A stretch of 5,701 nt of DNA from Promethearchaeota archaeon (GTDB lineage Archaea > Asgardarchaeota > Lokiarchaeia > Sigynarchaeales > SOKP01). Made by a program: the position numbers and the translations under genes. The DNA lies in NCBI GenBank assembly GCA_030608765.1, contig JAUWDN010000099.1, positions 1 to 5,701 of the forward strand, in the 5' to 3' direction. Below, in pieces: positions 1 to 5,348 of the stretch. Position 1 is the first letter of the stretch. The number at the start of each line of letters is the position of its first letter. The notes under the pieces are model-generated. The model saw only the letters and a program-made list of their open reading frames with translations, did not search any database and was not told the origin of the DNA.

Positions 1-1
1 A

Positions 2-328
2 GAACAACAATATTACAATGTTGCTAGAGAAATGTTTGAAGATCCGGGAATTGACATCGTTGTAGGGAGTGTCGTAATACCTCCGTTTCTAGGGATGAAG
101 TCTGACGAACATTTTCGTGGACTAATCCGAGCTTGGAATGAAACAGGAAGAAAAAAACCTTTGATTCCGTTATTCCTTTTTAGCGAAGGTTTTGAAGAGC
201 TAAAGGAATTAGCTAAAAAAGAAAAGGTTCCCATTTTCTTCACACCACACGAAGCTGCTTACGCAATAAAATTATTAATTAGTCGAAAGAAATTTTTAAA
301 GCGTAAAGCAAAGTCAATAGAAAACTAA
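2..328 (+). CDS. ADP-forming acetyl/acyl-CoA synthetase, alpha-subunit-type C-terminus (5' partial)
   Basis: The reading frame is open from base 2 and its true start lies outside the window; 108 residues are visible before the TAA. Visible features are the stretch FEDPGIDIVVGSVVIPP, a later KKPLIPLFLFSEGFEELKE, and the ending FFTPHEAAYAIKLLISRKKF. This order matches the CoA-ligase domain at the end of NDP-forming acyl-CoA synthetases, where a beta-alpha segment reading 'EDP-hydrophobic-PP' is followed by a 'P-hydrophobic-TPE-AA-A' helix. These enzymes convert acetyl- or acyl-CoA plus ADP and phosphate to the acid, CoA and ATP in the cytoplasm, the usual archaeal way to gain ATP from acyl-CoA. 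Because the protein stops right after this domain, it is either a separate alpha subunit or a fusion in which this domain comes last; the window cannot decide. A short T5 run (330-334) follows the stop and may help termination. The family call is from pattern recognition; the acyl substrate is unknown. Confidence 0.8.
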   Translation, partial: EQQYYNVAREMFEDPGIDIVVGSVVIPPFLGMKSDEHFRGLIRAWNETGRKKPLIPLFLFSEGFEELKELAKKEKVPIFFTPHEAAYAIKLLISRKKFLKRKAKSIEN

Positions 329-374
329 CTTTTTAATATCAAAATGTCTAAATAATAAGTATTTTTAATTTTAT

Positions 375-388
375 TACTTTAAAATTTT
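375..388 (+). promoter_or_regulatory. Probable TATA-type promoter of the membrane acyltransferase gene
   Basis: The element TACTTTAAAATTTT is centred about 22 nt before the ATG at 403, and no Shine-Dalgarno sequence lies between them. In archaea transcription starts about 22-27 nt after the TATA centre, so the transcript would begin at or next to the ATG (leaderless). The 10-mer TACTTTAAAA occurs again at 5349-5358. Confidence 0.4.
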
Positions 389-402
389 CTCAAATGTAAA
401 AT

Positions 403-1509
403 ATGGTACGATTAAAAAGTATTGATAACTTTCGTGGAATCGCAGTTATCGCTATGTTATGGATGCATTTAAGTGAATGGTGGTTATCTGGAGTTTCTAA
501 ATCGTTTATTTTCGTTCCACTTTTAGTTACACAATATGGTTTTTGGGTTAGTTATCAGTTTATTTCTGGAATTAGTAGATATTTATTTTACAGAACAGGA
601 GGATTAAGAGAAAAATCATCAGAAATTATCAACAATCAAAAAATTAAGAGAGAATTTGTTGTGAGGGGGGTTTTTTTACTAGTTATAGCCCTACTTTATA
701 ATAGCGTTGTGGCAATTTCTACATCAAGACCCTCTGAAATTTGGAGTTGGTTTTTTTTATTTGCATTAGCGATTTCATTAATTATGATAACTCCATTATT
801 AAACACTTCCAAAAAGACGAGATTTTTCCTTGGAGTAGTATTCTTGGTATTGAATTATATGATCTTAACTTTCTTACAAGATTTCAAAGGACAAGCTAAT
901 TTATTTGGATTCTTCTATCATCTTTTATATTATCCTATAGGCTTGCATCCAATTTTATCGTCCTTCGCTGTTTTTTTATTTGGAACAGTGCTGGGTGATG
1001 TAATCTACGAAATTTATTATCAGGAAGGAAAAAAGAATAGGTTAGCTCTCTTGAAAAGGAGGTTAATTTTACCCTCAATCGTAATCGGAGGAATTCTAGT
1101 AGCTTTTATTTTTTTAGCAAATTCGTTCCTCTTCTTAAATTTGCCTACTTTTTACGGAATAATCTCTACTATTGGAATTAGTCTTATTTTGTTCTCTGTT
1201 TTAATTCTCCTTGAAGAATACGAAATATTTAAGACCAAAAAAAACTATAAATTCATATTTTACTTTTCTTACTACTCCTTAACAATTTATATCGCCCATA
1301 ATCTCTTGTATTTTCTGTTTTTTAAAAGGCTGAATGCTTTAGAATCATTATTCTATATAGTCATAGTAGTTGTTTTAATTGGTTTATTCTTAAAATTGAT
1401 TTATCCTAAATTAGGTGCGTATCTTTCAATTAAAAAGATGCTAAGTTATTTTTCTTATAAACTAGTAATGAAAATTGAGGAAACAAAAATTTTAGACGAA
1501 TCAGAATAG
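403..1509 (+). CDS. Multi-pass membrane acyltransferase, HGSNAT/DUF1624 (YeiB-like) family
   Basis: This is a 368-residue integral membrane protein with about ten hydrophobic segments, roughly at residues 10-28, 36-58, 86-106, 113-132, 140-158, 180-205, 221-245, 248-270, 284-304 and 315-335. The N-terminus RLKSIDNFRGIAVIAMLWMH (3-22) closely resembles the opening of heparan-alpha-glucosaminide N-acetyltransferase and DUF1624 proteins, whose members carry 'SxDxxRGIA' before the first helix. A 'FISGIS' element (53-58), the YYPIGLHPILSSFAVFLFG stretch (176-194) and the late SLTIYIAHN (292-300) also follow the family order. Family members move acetyl groups from cytoplasmic acetyl-CoA across the membrane to a sugar or other acceptor; the acceptor here is unknown. 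Candidate functional histidines are H22, H182 and H299. The HxxWN loop that follows the first helix in the human enzyme is not evident, so acetyl transfer is not assured. The ATG was chosen because an earlier ATG (394) is followed at once by a stop. It appears monocistronic and converges with the ACT gene. Confidence 0.7.
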   Translation: MVRLKSIDNFRGIAVIAMLWMHLSEWWLSGVSKSFIFVPLLVTQYGFWVSYQFISGISRYLFYRTGGLREKSSEIINNQKIKREFVVRGVFLLVIALLYNSVVAISTSRPSEIWSWFFLFALAISLIMITPLLNTSKKTRFFLGVVFLVLNYMILTFLQDFKGQANLFGFFYHLLYYPIGLHPILSSFAVFLFGTVLGDVIYEIYYQEGKKNRLALLKRRLILPSIVIGGILVAFIFLANSFLFLNLPTFYGIISTIGISLILFSVLILLEEYEIFKTKKNYKFIFYFSYYSLTIYIAHNLLYFLFFKRLNALESLFYIVIVVVLIGLFLKLIYPKLGAYLSIKKMLSYFSYKLVMKIEETKILDESE

Positions 1510-1531
1510 AATATATCTATTTATCCTGTCC

Positions 1532-1539
1532 TTTTTTTT
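1532..1539 (+). terminator. Oligo-T (T8) terminator after the acyltransferase gene
   Basis: A run of eight T residues, preceded by pyrimidine-rich CCTGTCC, starts 23 nt after the stop codon. Oligo-T without a strong hairpin is the usual archaeal termination signal. It sits in the 46-nt gap between two convergent genes. Confidence 0.6.
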
Positions 1540-1555
1540 CTCTAATTATTAAGAG

Positions 1556-1978
1556 CTAATTAAAACCTTCAACAACTTTGAACCCATTTTGGTTTAGAAC
1601 TTTGATCCCATTCTCATTGTCATCTAGTCTTAGAACAGCAATAATGTTACCATTTGACGATTTTTCTGCGAATGTATATAAGTATTCGATGTTAACCTTA
1701 TTACTTCCGAGTGTTTTGGCAATTTCGTACAATTGACCAATGTTATCTGTAAGTTTAACAGCTACAACTTCCGTTACTGAATGTAAATATTCTTTTCCCT
1801 CTATAAGATCAATACATTTATCAAATTGATCTACTAATAGTAATATTAGTCCATAATCCTCTGTTTCGGCAACAGTTACAGATCTAATGTAAATATTATT
1901 TTTCATTAGGAATTCGAAGAAATTAGCAAGTTGCCCGGGTTCATTAGGCAAGAAAACAGAGATTTGTTTGAGTTGCAT
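1556..1978 (-). CDS. Tandem ACT-domain protein (amino-acid-binding regulator type)
   Basis: This 140-residue soluble protein consists almost entirely of two ACT domains. The first (about residues 4-65) begins ISVFLPNEPGQLANFFEFL, with the typical 'N-x-PGxL' turn before helix 1, and is followed by strands around IRSVTVAE (31-38) and YGLILLLVD (42-50). The second (about 69-138) begins VVAVKLTDNIGQLYEIAKTL and continues with NIEYLYTF (97-104) and NIIAVLRLDD (111-120). Stand-alone two-ACT proteins of this size are widespread in archaea and bacteria and are thought to bind amino acids or related small ligands and to act on partner proteins; some lie next to phenylacetate-CoA ligase genes. No such partner is visible here, so the ligand is open. 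There is no DNA-binding or catalytic domain. The ATG at 1978 has no Shine-Dalgarno sequence and a TATA-like box about 24 nt upstream, which supports this start. The gene converges with the acyltransferase gene. Confidence 0.85.
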   Translation of the reverse strand: MQLKQISVFLPNEPGQLANFFEFLMKNNIYIRSVTVAETEDYGLILLLVDQFDKCIDLIEGKEYLHSVTEVVAVKLTDNIGQLYEIAKTLGSNKVNIEYLYTFAEKSSNGNIIAVLRLDDNENGIKVLNQNGFKVVEGFN

Positions 1979-1997
1979 TTTTTTATCAGATATCCTT

Positions 1998-2007
1998 AAT
2001 TTATATT
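1998..2007 (-). promoter_or_regulatory. TATA-like box of the ACT-domain gene
   Basis: On the minus strand this reads AATATAAATT, centred 24-25 nt before the start codon at 1978. That spacing puts the expected transcription start on the ATG itself, so the mRNA is probably leaderless. Confidence 0.5.
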
Positions 2008-2133
2008 CGAAATATTATCTTAAAATATTAGTTATACTTAATTAAACTAGAATAATAAAGATTTTTCATTTAATCCAGAAGTTAGTTGTCGTATTAAGGA
2101 GATTTAATTGTAAGGATTTGGATTGATAAGATT

Positions 2134-2162
2134 AAAAAAGTTTTACGGCTCTCTCCAAAAAA
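2134..2162 (-). terminator. Two T6 runs downstream of the zinc-ribbon gene
   Basis: On the minus strand two T6 runs (2157-2162 and 2134-2139 on the plus strand as A6) lie 43 and 66 nt beyond the stop codon at 2205. Repeated short T-runs are a common archaeal termination arrangement. The rest of the 226-nt gap 1979-2204 shows the ACT promoter and nothing else I can name; no tRNA-like fold or short ORF with a convincing start was seen. Confidence 0.4.
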
Positions 2163-2204
2163 GATAATGAAAATGACTTAGTTTTTTCGCAATCGAGATT
2201 GTCT

Positions 2205-2600
2205 TTATTTATCTTTGTAATCTTCTTTCATTTTATCAAAGAGTTTCTTAAATTCTTCAATATATTTTTCATCCTTTGTTTCCTCAATTTTTTTAAGAAG
2301 CTCGACGGATCTATTTAATACATCTGATGTTTTCTTGATTTTTTCAAAGTAGATCTGTTTTATTTGTTGAGATTTTGCAACTCTTAACGATGATTTATAA
2401 CCTTTAATTGAGTTTTCTATTTCTTTTTGAGATTCTTTTACCGAGTCTGCTAATTGTTTTTTTCTCTGTTCCAATTTAATACAGTTATCACATATTAAAT
2501 TCCCCGTCTTTTTTTGTCCTTTTTTTATCATGAAAGGGTTTCCACAACGAGAACATACTACAAGTGCAACAATTAGTTTATCGTCGTTAGATTCGGGCAT
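2205..2600 (-). CDS. Small zinc-ribbon protein with long helical/coiled-coil tail, function unknown
   Basis: I do not recognise a named family. The 131-residue protein has an N-terminal zinc-ribbon with two CxxC knuckles, C16-SR-C19 and C37-DN-C40, 17 residues apart, preceded by a short hydrophobic strand (LIVALVV, 9-15). The knuckle region includes a basic strip, KKGQKK (26-31). From about residue 42 to the end the sequence is rich in K, E, Q, S and I/L, has no proline, and has the heptad-like look of a helical hairpin or coiled coil. There is no signal peptide or membrane segment, so it should be cytoplasmic. The ribbon resembles those that bind nucleic acid or act as adaptors, and the tail suggests self-association or a protein partner; both points are inference. 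It is transcribed divergently from the TauE/SafE gene across a 155-nt gap. The ATG at 2600 is supported by a TATA-like box about 30 nt upstream. The base composition does not look different from its neighbours. Confidence 0.75.
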   Translation of the reverse strand: MPESNDDKLIVALVVCSRCGNPFMIKKGQKKTGNLICDNCIKLEQRKKQLADSVKESQKEIENSIKGYKSSLRVAKSQQIKQIYFEKIKKTSDVLNRSVELLKKIEETKDEKYIEEFKKLFDKMKEDYKDK

Positions 2601-2625
2601 ATATGATAACTGACTAAACTTTAAA

Positions 2626-2634
2626 TTTTATATT
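2626..2634 (-). promoter_or_regulatory. TATA-like box of the zinc-ribbon gene
   Basis: The minus strand reads AATATAAAA here, centred about 30 nt before the ATG at 2600. No Shine-Dalgarno sequence precedes the start, so the leader is very short or absent. Confidence 0.45.
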
Positions 2635-2680
2635 ACTAATCTAATAACTTTTTTATAATATAATTATAATTATTGATTTT

Positions 2681-2711
2681 TCTTTCTATTTTCTGAAAGA
2701 AATTCTCTTTC
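2681..2711. repeat. Alternating TCTTTC/GAAAGA/TCTTTC repeats, candidate operator
   Basis: TCTTTC (2681-2686), its exact reverse complement GAAAGA (2695-2700) and TCTTTC again (2706-2711) are separated by 8 and 5 nt. The right pair forms an inverted repeat with a 6-nt arm and 5-nt spacer. It ends 3 nt before the TATA-like element of the TauE/SafE gene, where archaeal operators or activator sites often lie. It could regulate either divergent gene. Low sequence complexity makes chance a real alternative. Confidence 0.3.
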
Positions 2712-2714
2712 TCA

Positions 2715-2724
2715 TTTTTAAAAA
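2715..2724 (+). promoter_or_regulatory. TATA-like element of the TauE/SafE gene
   Basis: TTTTTAAAAA is centred about 36 nt before the ATG at 2756, which predicts a transcription start near 2742-2747 and a leader of about ten nucleotides. A similar ATTTTTAAAA string occurs upstream of the crotonase gene at 3597-3606. Confidence 0.4.
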
Positions 2725-2755
2725 GATTTATGATGAATATACCACTTTATCGCCT

Positions 2756-3562
2756 ATGGAATTGTCTTTCTATCTTGTCTCTTTATTAATTTTACTTGGT
2801 CTATTATCCGGTATGGTTTCTACAATTGCTGGAATTGGAGGCGGGGTCTTCTTCGTATCTATTATAGATATCCTCTTTTTTATACCAGATTTTAATACGG
2901 CAATAGATACAAGTACTTTCATAATACTTTTTTCTTCTTTAGCAGGGTTTATCACCTATTTACGACAGAAAAGAACAAGAATTAAACTTTCATTGTTTTT
3001 TAGTGCTTTTTCTATAATAGGAAGCATTTTAGCTACTATTCTATTTTCAGTTATTATTATCGATAGTTCTGTATTAAAAATTCTGTTTGCGGTAACATTA
3101 CTAATTGCGGGATTCAATATGATTTATAAAGCTAAAAAGGCAAAAAAGGGAGCAGATAAAATAGAAGTTAACCATAATGAGTTCTCCTTAAATGATGAAG
3201 TGCATAAAATCAGTTTTAAGAAAACTATTCCGCTTTTCATTTTAGCGGGATTTGTAGCAAATTTACTAGGAATTGGTGGTGGTATCATAAATACACCAAC
3301 GCTTAACATAGTTCTAAGTTTTCCTATCCACAATTCAACAGCGATCTCAACGTCTATAATATTTTTTACTGCAATTTACAACACAATCATAAAAAGCTTA
3401 ATAGGTCAGATTGATTACTTAATTGGGATTTTAATTGCTATTGGTTCTATTTCAGGAGCGATAATAGGTGCTAAGCTTTCTAAGAAGATGCCAAAAGTTT
3501 TTTTACAATTTTTTGTGGCAATTATTTTGATAGGCCTAGCCCTTAGAATGTTTTTTTTCTAG
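2756..3562 (+). CDS. TauE/SafE-family membrane permease (sulfite exporter family)
   Basis: This 268-residue membrane protein shows the internal duplication of the TauE/SafE family (PF01925). Each half carries a glycine motif after its first helix: GIGGG at 26-30 and GIGGG at 172-176. Each also has a small-residue Ala/Ser/Thr helix about 20 residues later, AIDTSTFIILFSSLAGFITY (49-68) and AISTSIIFFTAIYNTIIKSL (196-215). About seven or eight membrane helices are visible, and the halves are joined by a charged loop (124-156). Members move small anions such as sulfite, sulfoacetate or related organosulfur compounds across the cytoplasmic membrane; the substrate here cannot be read from sequence. 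No sulfur-metabolism gene is next to it. It appears to be a single-gene unit, with its own promoter and a T8 run within its last codons. An out-of-frame ATG pair at 2730/2733 lies upstream of the predicted transcription start, so 2756 is preferred. The length is normal for the family. Confidence 0.85.
   Translation: MELSFYLVSLLILLGLLSGMVSTIAGIGGGVFFVSIIDILFFIPDFNTAIDTSTFIILFSSLAGFITYLRQKRTRIKLSLFFSAFSIIGSILATILFSVIIIDSSVLKILFAVTLLIAGFNMIYKAKKAKKGADKIEVNHNEFSLNDEVHKISFKKTIPLFILAGFVANLLGIGGGIINTPTLNIVLSFPIHNSTAISTSIIFFTAIYNTIIKSLIGQIDYLIGILIAIGSISGAIIGAKLSKKMPKVFLQFFVAIILIGLALRMFFF
3551..3558 (+). terminator. T8 run inside the last codons of the TauE/SafE gene
   Basis: Eight T residues encode the final phenylalanines and run directly into the stop codon (TTT TTT TTC TAG). 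By archaeal rules this is as strong an oligo-T signal as any other in the window, so RNA ends may fall at or just after the stop codon. Only weaker T5 runs follow (around 3598-3602 and 3609-3613). Confidence 0.35.
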
Positions 3563-3609
3563 ATTAGTGAATGATTAATAATAATGCAAAATTGTTATTT
3601 TTAAAAGCT

Positions 3610-3628
3610 TTTTATTTATTAAATAAAA
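3610..3628. repeat. 19-bp perfect palindrome over the crotonase promoter
   Basis: TTTTATTTA-T-TAAATAAAA is a perfect inverted repeat with 9-nt arms and a 1-nt centre. It ends 21 nt before the ATG at 3650 and covers the region where the TATA box should be. It may be an operator for a dimeric repressor, the promoter element itself, or a weak hairpin. All pairs are A-T, so chance symmetry in AT-rich DNA is possible. Confidence 0.4.
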
Positions 3629-3649
3629 GAAAATAATTGGAAATAAATT

Positions 3650-4441
3650 ATGGACAATGCAATTAAATTAGAAATAAACGATAATATCGCACTTATAACT
3701 TTGTCTAATCCAGAGAATTTTAACCCTTTAAACAAAATTACGGGAAAGATGCTCTTAGAGGCTATAGAATCTATCAGAAATAATAGAGACATTAGATGCT
3801 TAATAATAACTGGTTCTGGAAAGGCTTTTTCTGCAGGTGGGGATATAAAACAGTTTAAATCTAGTATTGAAAACGGCACTTCAGGTCAAGTTATGGACGA
3901 TTTAACTCAAGATCTTTACAAAATCGCTTTAACATTGCGACTCTATCCCAAACCCGTGATAGCAGCGGTAAATGGTTGGGCTGTTGGAGCAGGAATGAAC
4001 CTTGCGCTCTCTTGCGATTTTATAATCGCATCAGAAAAAGCAAAATTTAGACAATCTTTTTGTAAGCTCGCACTCATTCCTGGATTCGCAGGAACTATTC
4101 TGTTAAGTCGTCAGCTTCCATGGCAACAAGCTACACAAATGGCATTTTTTGGAGATACCTATACAGCAGAGGAGATGAAAAAGCTTGGTTTTGTTAATGA
4201 AATCGTGCCCCATGAAAAATTAGAGAAAGTCTCTATGGAATGGGCACAAAAACTTGCTATGGGTCCTACATTAACATATGCTAGGACTAAGAAACTATTC
4301 TTTGACGCGCTTAGTACTCCTTTAGAAGAACATCTAGAGAATGAACGACAAATACAAATAAAATCAGCAGAGTCTGAAGATTATAAGATAGGTGTATTCG
4401 CCCTAAACGAAAAAAAGGAACCGAAATTTGTTGGAAATTAG
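3650..4441 (+). CDS. Enoyl-CoA hydratase/isomerase (crotonase) family protein lacking the usual catalytic acids
   Basis: The 263 residues match the crotonase fold over its usual length. The CoA-binding and first oxyanion-hole segment is KAFSAGGDIKQF (58-69). The second is NGWAVGAGMNLALSCDF (108-124). FRQSFCKLALIP (133-144) and the C-terminal helices (about 190-260) follow the family order. Crotonases bind acyl-CoA and stabilise an enolate for hydration, isomerisation or C-C cleavage, as in beta-oxidation. Aligned by eye to mammalian ECHS1, the catalytic glutamates of the hydratase fall on N117 and F137. The acid used by PaaG- or PECI-type isomerases (after the 'P' in 'LxP-D/E') falls on G145. 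The SFCKL segment resembles PaaG/PECI isomerases more than hydratases. The protein is therefore a secure crotonase-family member whose reaction is uncertain, and a plain hydratase name would over-claim. No other beta-oxidation gene is adjacent. It seems monocistronic, with a palindrome at its promoter and a hairpin plus T7 after it. No Shine-Dalgarno sequence is visible. Confidence 0.9.
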   Translation: MDNAIKLEINDNIALITLSNPENFNPLNKITGKMLLEAIESIRNNRDIRCLIITGSGKAFSAGGDIKQFKSSIENGTSGQVMDDLTQDLYKIALTLRLYPKPVIAAVNGWAVGAGMNLALSCDFIIASEKAKFRQSFCKLALIPGFAGTILLSRQLPWQQATQMAFFGDTYTAEEMKKLGFVNEIVPHEKLEKVSMEWAQKLAMGPTLTYARTKKLFFDALSTPLEEHLENERQIQIKSAESEDYKIGVFALNEKKEPKFVGN

Positions 4442-4480
4442 GATATATAATATTGTTTCAATAAAATCCTAAATTTTTTT
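4441..4480 (+). terminator. Hairpin plus T7 terminator after the crotonase gene
   Basis: The segment contains TATTG-TTT-CAATA (4451-4463), a perfect 5-bp stem, flanked by an outer GGAT (4441-4444) / ATCC (4466-4469) pair. A T7 run follows at 4474-4480. It overlaps the last base of the stop codon. The T-run alone would suffice in archaea; the hairpin is a possible addition. Confidence 0.5.
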
Positions 4481-4500
4481 ACATTGTTAATTATTAATTC

Positions 4501-4511
4501 ATTATATATAT
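4501..4511 (+). promoter_or_regulatory. TATA box of the UbiA-like/Fe-S operon; decides the start codon
   Basis: ATTATATATAT is the clearest TATA-like box in the window. Its centre (about 4506) lies 24 nt before the ATG at 4530 but only 12 nt before the GTG at 4518. Archaeal start-site spacing therefore places the mRNA 5' end at about 4530, favouring that ATG and a leaderless message. Confidence 0.55.
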
Positions 4512-4529
4512 CTTAATGTGATTCTTGCT

Positions 4530-5345
4530 ATGAGTAATGGATTTAGGTTATTAAGAATTGAATATCTCTTTAGCGTACTTGTACCCTGTTTACTCAGTAT
4601 TTATCAAAATAATTACGATGTTATTTCTCACTTATGGATATTGGCAGGATTTGCCTTTTATGCTATTACTGGGAATACCCTGAACGATGTTATAGATATG
4701 AAAGATCCAGACGAAAAAGAAACGCTCAAAAGAGTAGAAGGTTATGGTCGTAAAGAAATTCTAACAATTTCATTAGCAAGTTTCATAATAGGGACCCTTT
4801 GTTTTATGAAAAGTATTATTATATATCCAATTTTAGGCATTTATTTAGTAATCATTGTTATTTTAGTAATTATTTACTGCCTCTTCAAATCGCTGGTAAT
4901 CATAAACCACATCTTTTTAGGAATCTCGCACATAGTATTACCTTGGTTGATGATAAAAATCAATGCCGGTGATATAGCTCTATATTTTTTTCCTAATTTG
5001 ACATTATCTGAATTACTAATTTTACTCTCTATAGCTTCAGTTGGGTATACTGGACAGATGTTACACGAGTTAATCGATGGAGATTCGTTGTCAAAATTAT
5101 CTCCTAAAGCGTCTCAATTAGTGATATGGATTGCGTCAGTAATATCGCTCGTAATTACAATATTTTCTTTATTAATTACCCAAATTATCATATTTCTGCC
5201 TATAATCTTCTTTCCTTTTGGAATATTATATATTTTTAGGAAACCTCGAATAGATCTATTAGGGAGAACATCGCTGAAGGATGTTGGAATTATACTAGGA
5301 AATCTTATACTTGTTTATATCATCATTTTAATTATAGCACCATAG
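4530..5345 (+). CDS. Divergent UbiA-family prenyltransferase-like membrane protein
   Basis: The 271-residue protein has about eight hydrophobic helices and opens with FRLLRIEYLFSVLVPCLLS, like the first helix of UbiA-family enzymes. These transfer polyprenyl chains from a diphosphate to aromatic rings (quinones, chlorins) or, in archaea, to geranylgeranylglyceryl phosphate in membrane-lipid synthesis. The first Asp-rich motif is at 52-61 (N52, D53, D56, D59, D61), after the second helix; in the classic NDxxDxxxD the last Asp is four residues after the middle one, whereas here Asp lies three and five residues after it. The second acidic site is probably HELIDGDSLSK (179-189, with E180, D183, D185, K189). 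The conserved 'RP..G' after motif 1 is RVEGYG (68-73). The fold call is good; enzyme activity and acceptor are uncertain. A GTG at 4518 would add four residues, but the TATA box at 4501-4511 favours 4530. The Fe-S gene follows after 40 nt, so they are probably cotranscribed. Confidence 0.7.
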   Translation: MSNGFRLLRIEYLFSVLVPCLLSIYQNNYDVISHLWILAGFAFYAITGNTLNDVIDMKDPDEKETLKRVEGYGRKEILTISLASFIIGTLCFMKSIIIYPILGIYLVIIVILVIIYCLFKSLVIINHIFLGISHIVLPWLMIKINAGDIALYFFPNLTLSELLILLSIASVGYTGQMLHELIDGDSLSKLSPKASQLVIWIASVISLVITIFSLLITQIIIFLPIIFFPFGILYIFRKPRIDLLGRTSLKDVGIILGNLILVYIIILIIAP

Positions 5346-5348
5346 TAA

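Noticed and set aside
13..243. Minus-strand ORF of 76 codons
   Set aside because: It lies fully opposite the acyl-CoA synthetase frame, which has clear family features; the minus-strand product looks like a shadow.
1540..1555. Imperfect palindrome CTCT-N8-AGAG between the convergent genes
   Set aside because: The stem is only 4 bp and on the minus strand it is not followed by a T-run, so it is not convincing as a terminator for the ACT gene.
2092..2115. AAGGAG-like sequence followed by TTG in the 1979-2204 gap
   Set aside because: The TTG is followed at once by a TAA stop, so there is no coding sequence behind it.
2188..2203. CAAT-CGAG-ATTG hairpin just after the zinc-ribbon stop
   Set aside because: A 4-bp stem with a 4-nt loop and no T-run directly after it is too weak; the T6 runs further on are better termination signals.
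2641..2680. Very AT-rich stretch with small palindromes such as AATTATAATT
   Set aside because: This is expected by composition in an AT-rich intergenic region; there are no iterons, origin-like boxes or CRISPR-like spacing.
2730..2789. Short ORF (19 codons) beginning ATG ATG and overlapping the permease start out of frame
   Set aside because: The predicted transcription start (about 2742-2747) lies downstream of its ATGs, it has no ribosome-binding sequence, and nothing supports it as a gene or leader peptide.
2770..2955. Minus-strand ORF inside the permease gene
   Set aside because: It is antisense to a well-supported TauE/SafE gene and has no domain or promoter of its own.
3124..3333. 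Second minus-strand ORF inside the permease gene
   Set aside because: It is a shadow of the permease frame with no recognisable protein features.
3619..3879. Minus-strand ORF over the crotonase start
   Set aside because: It is antisense to conserved crotonase motifs and is best explained as a shadow.
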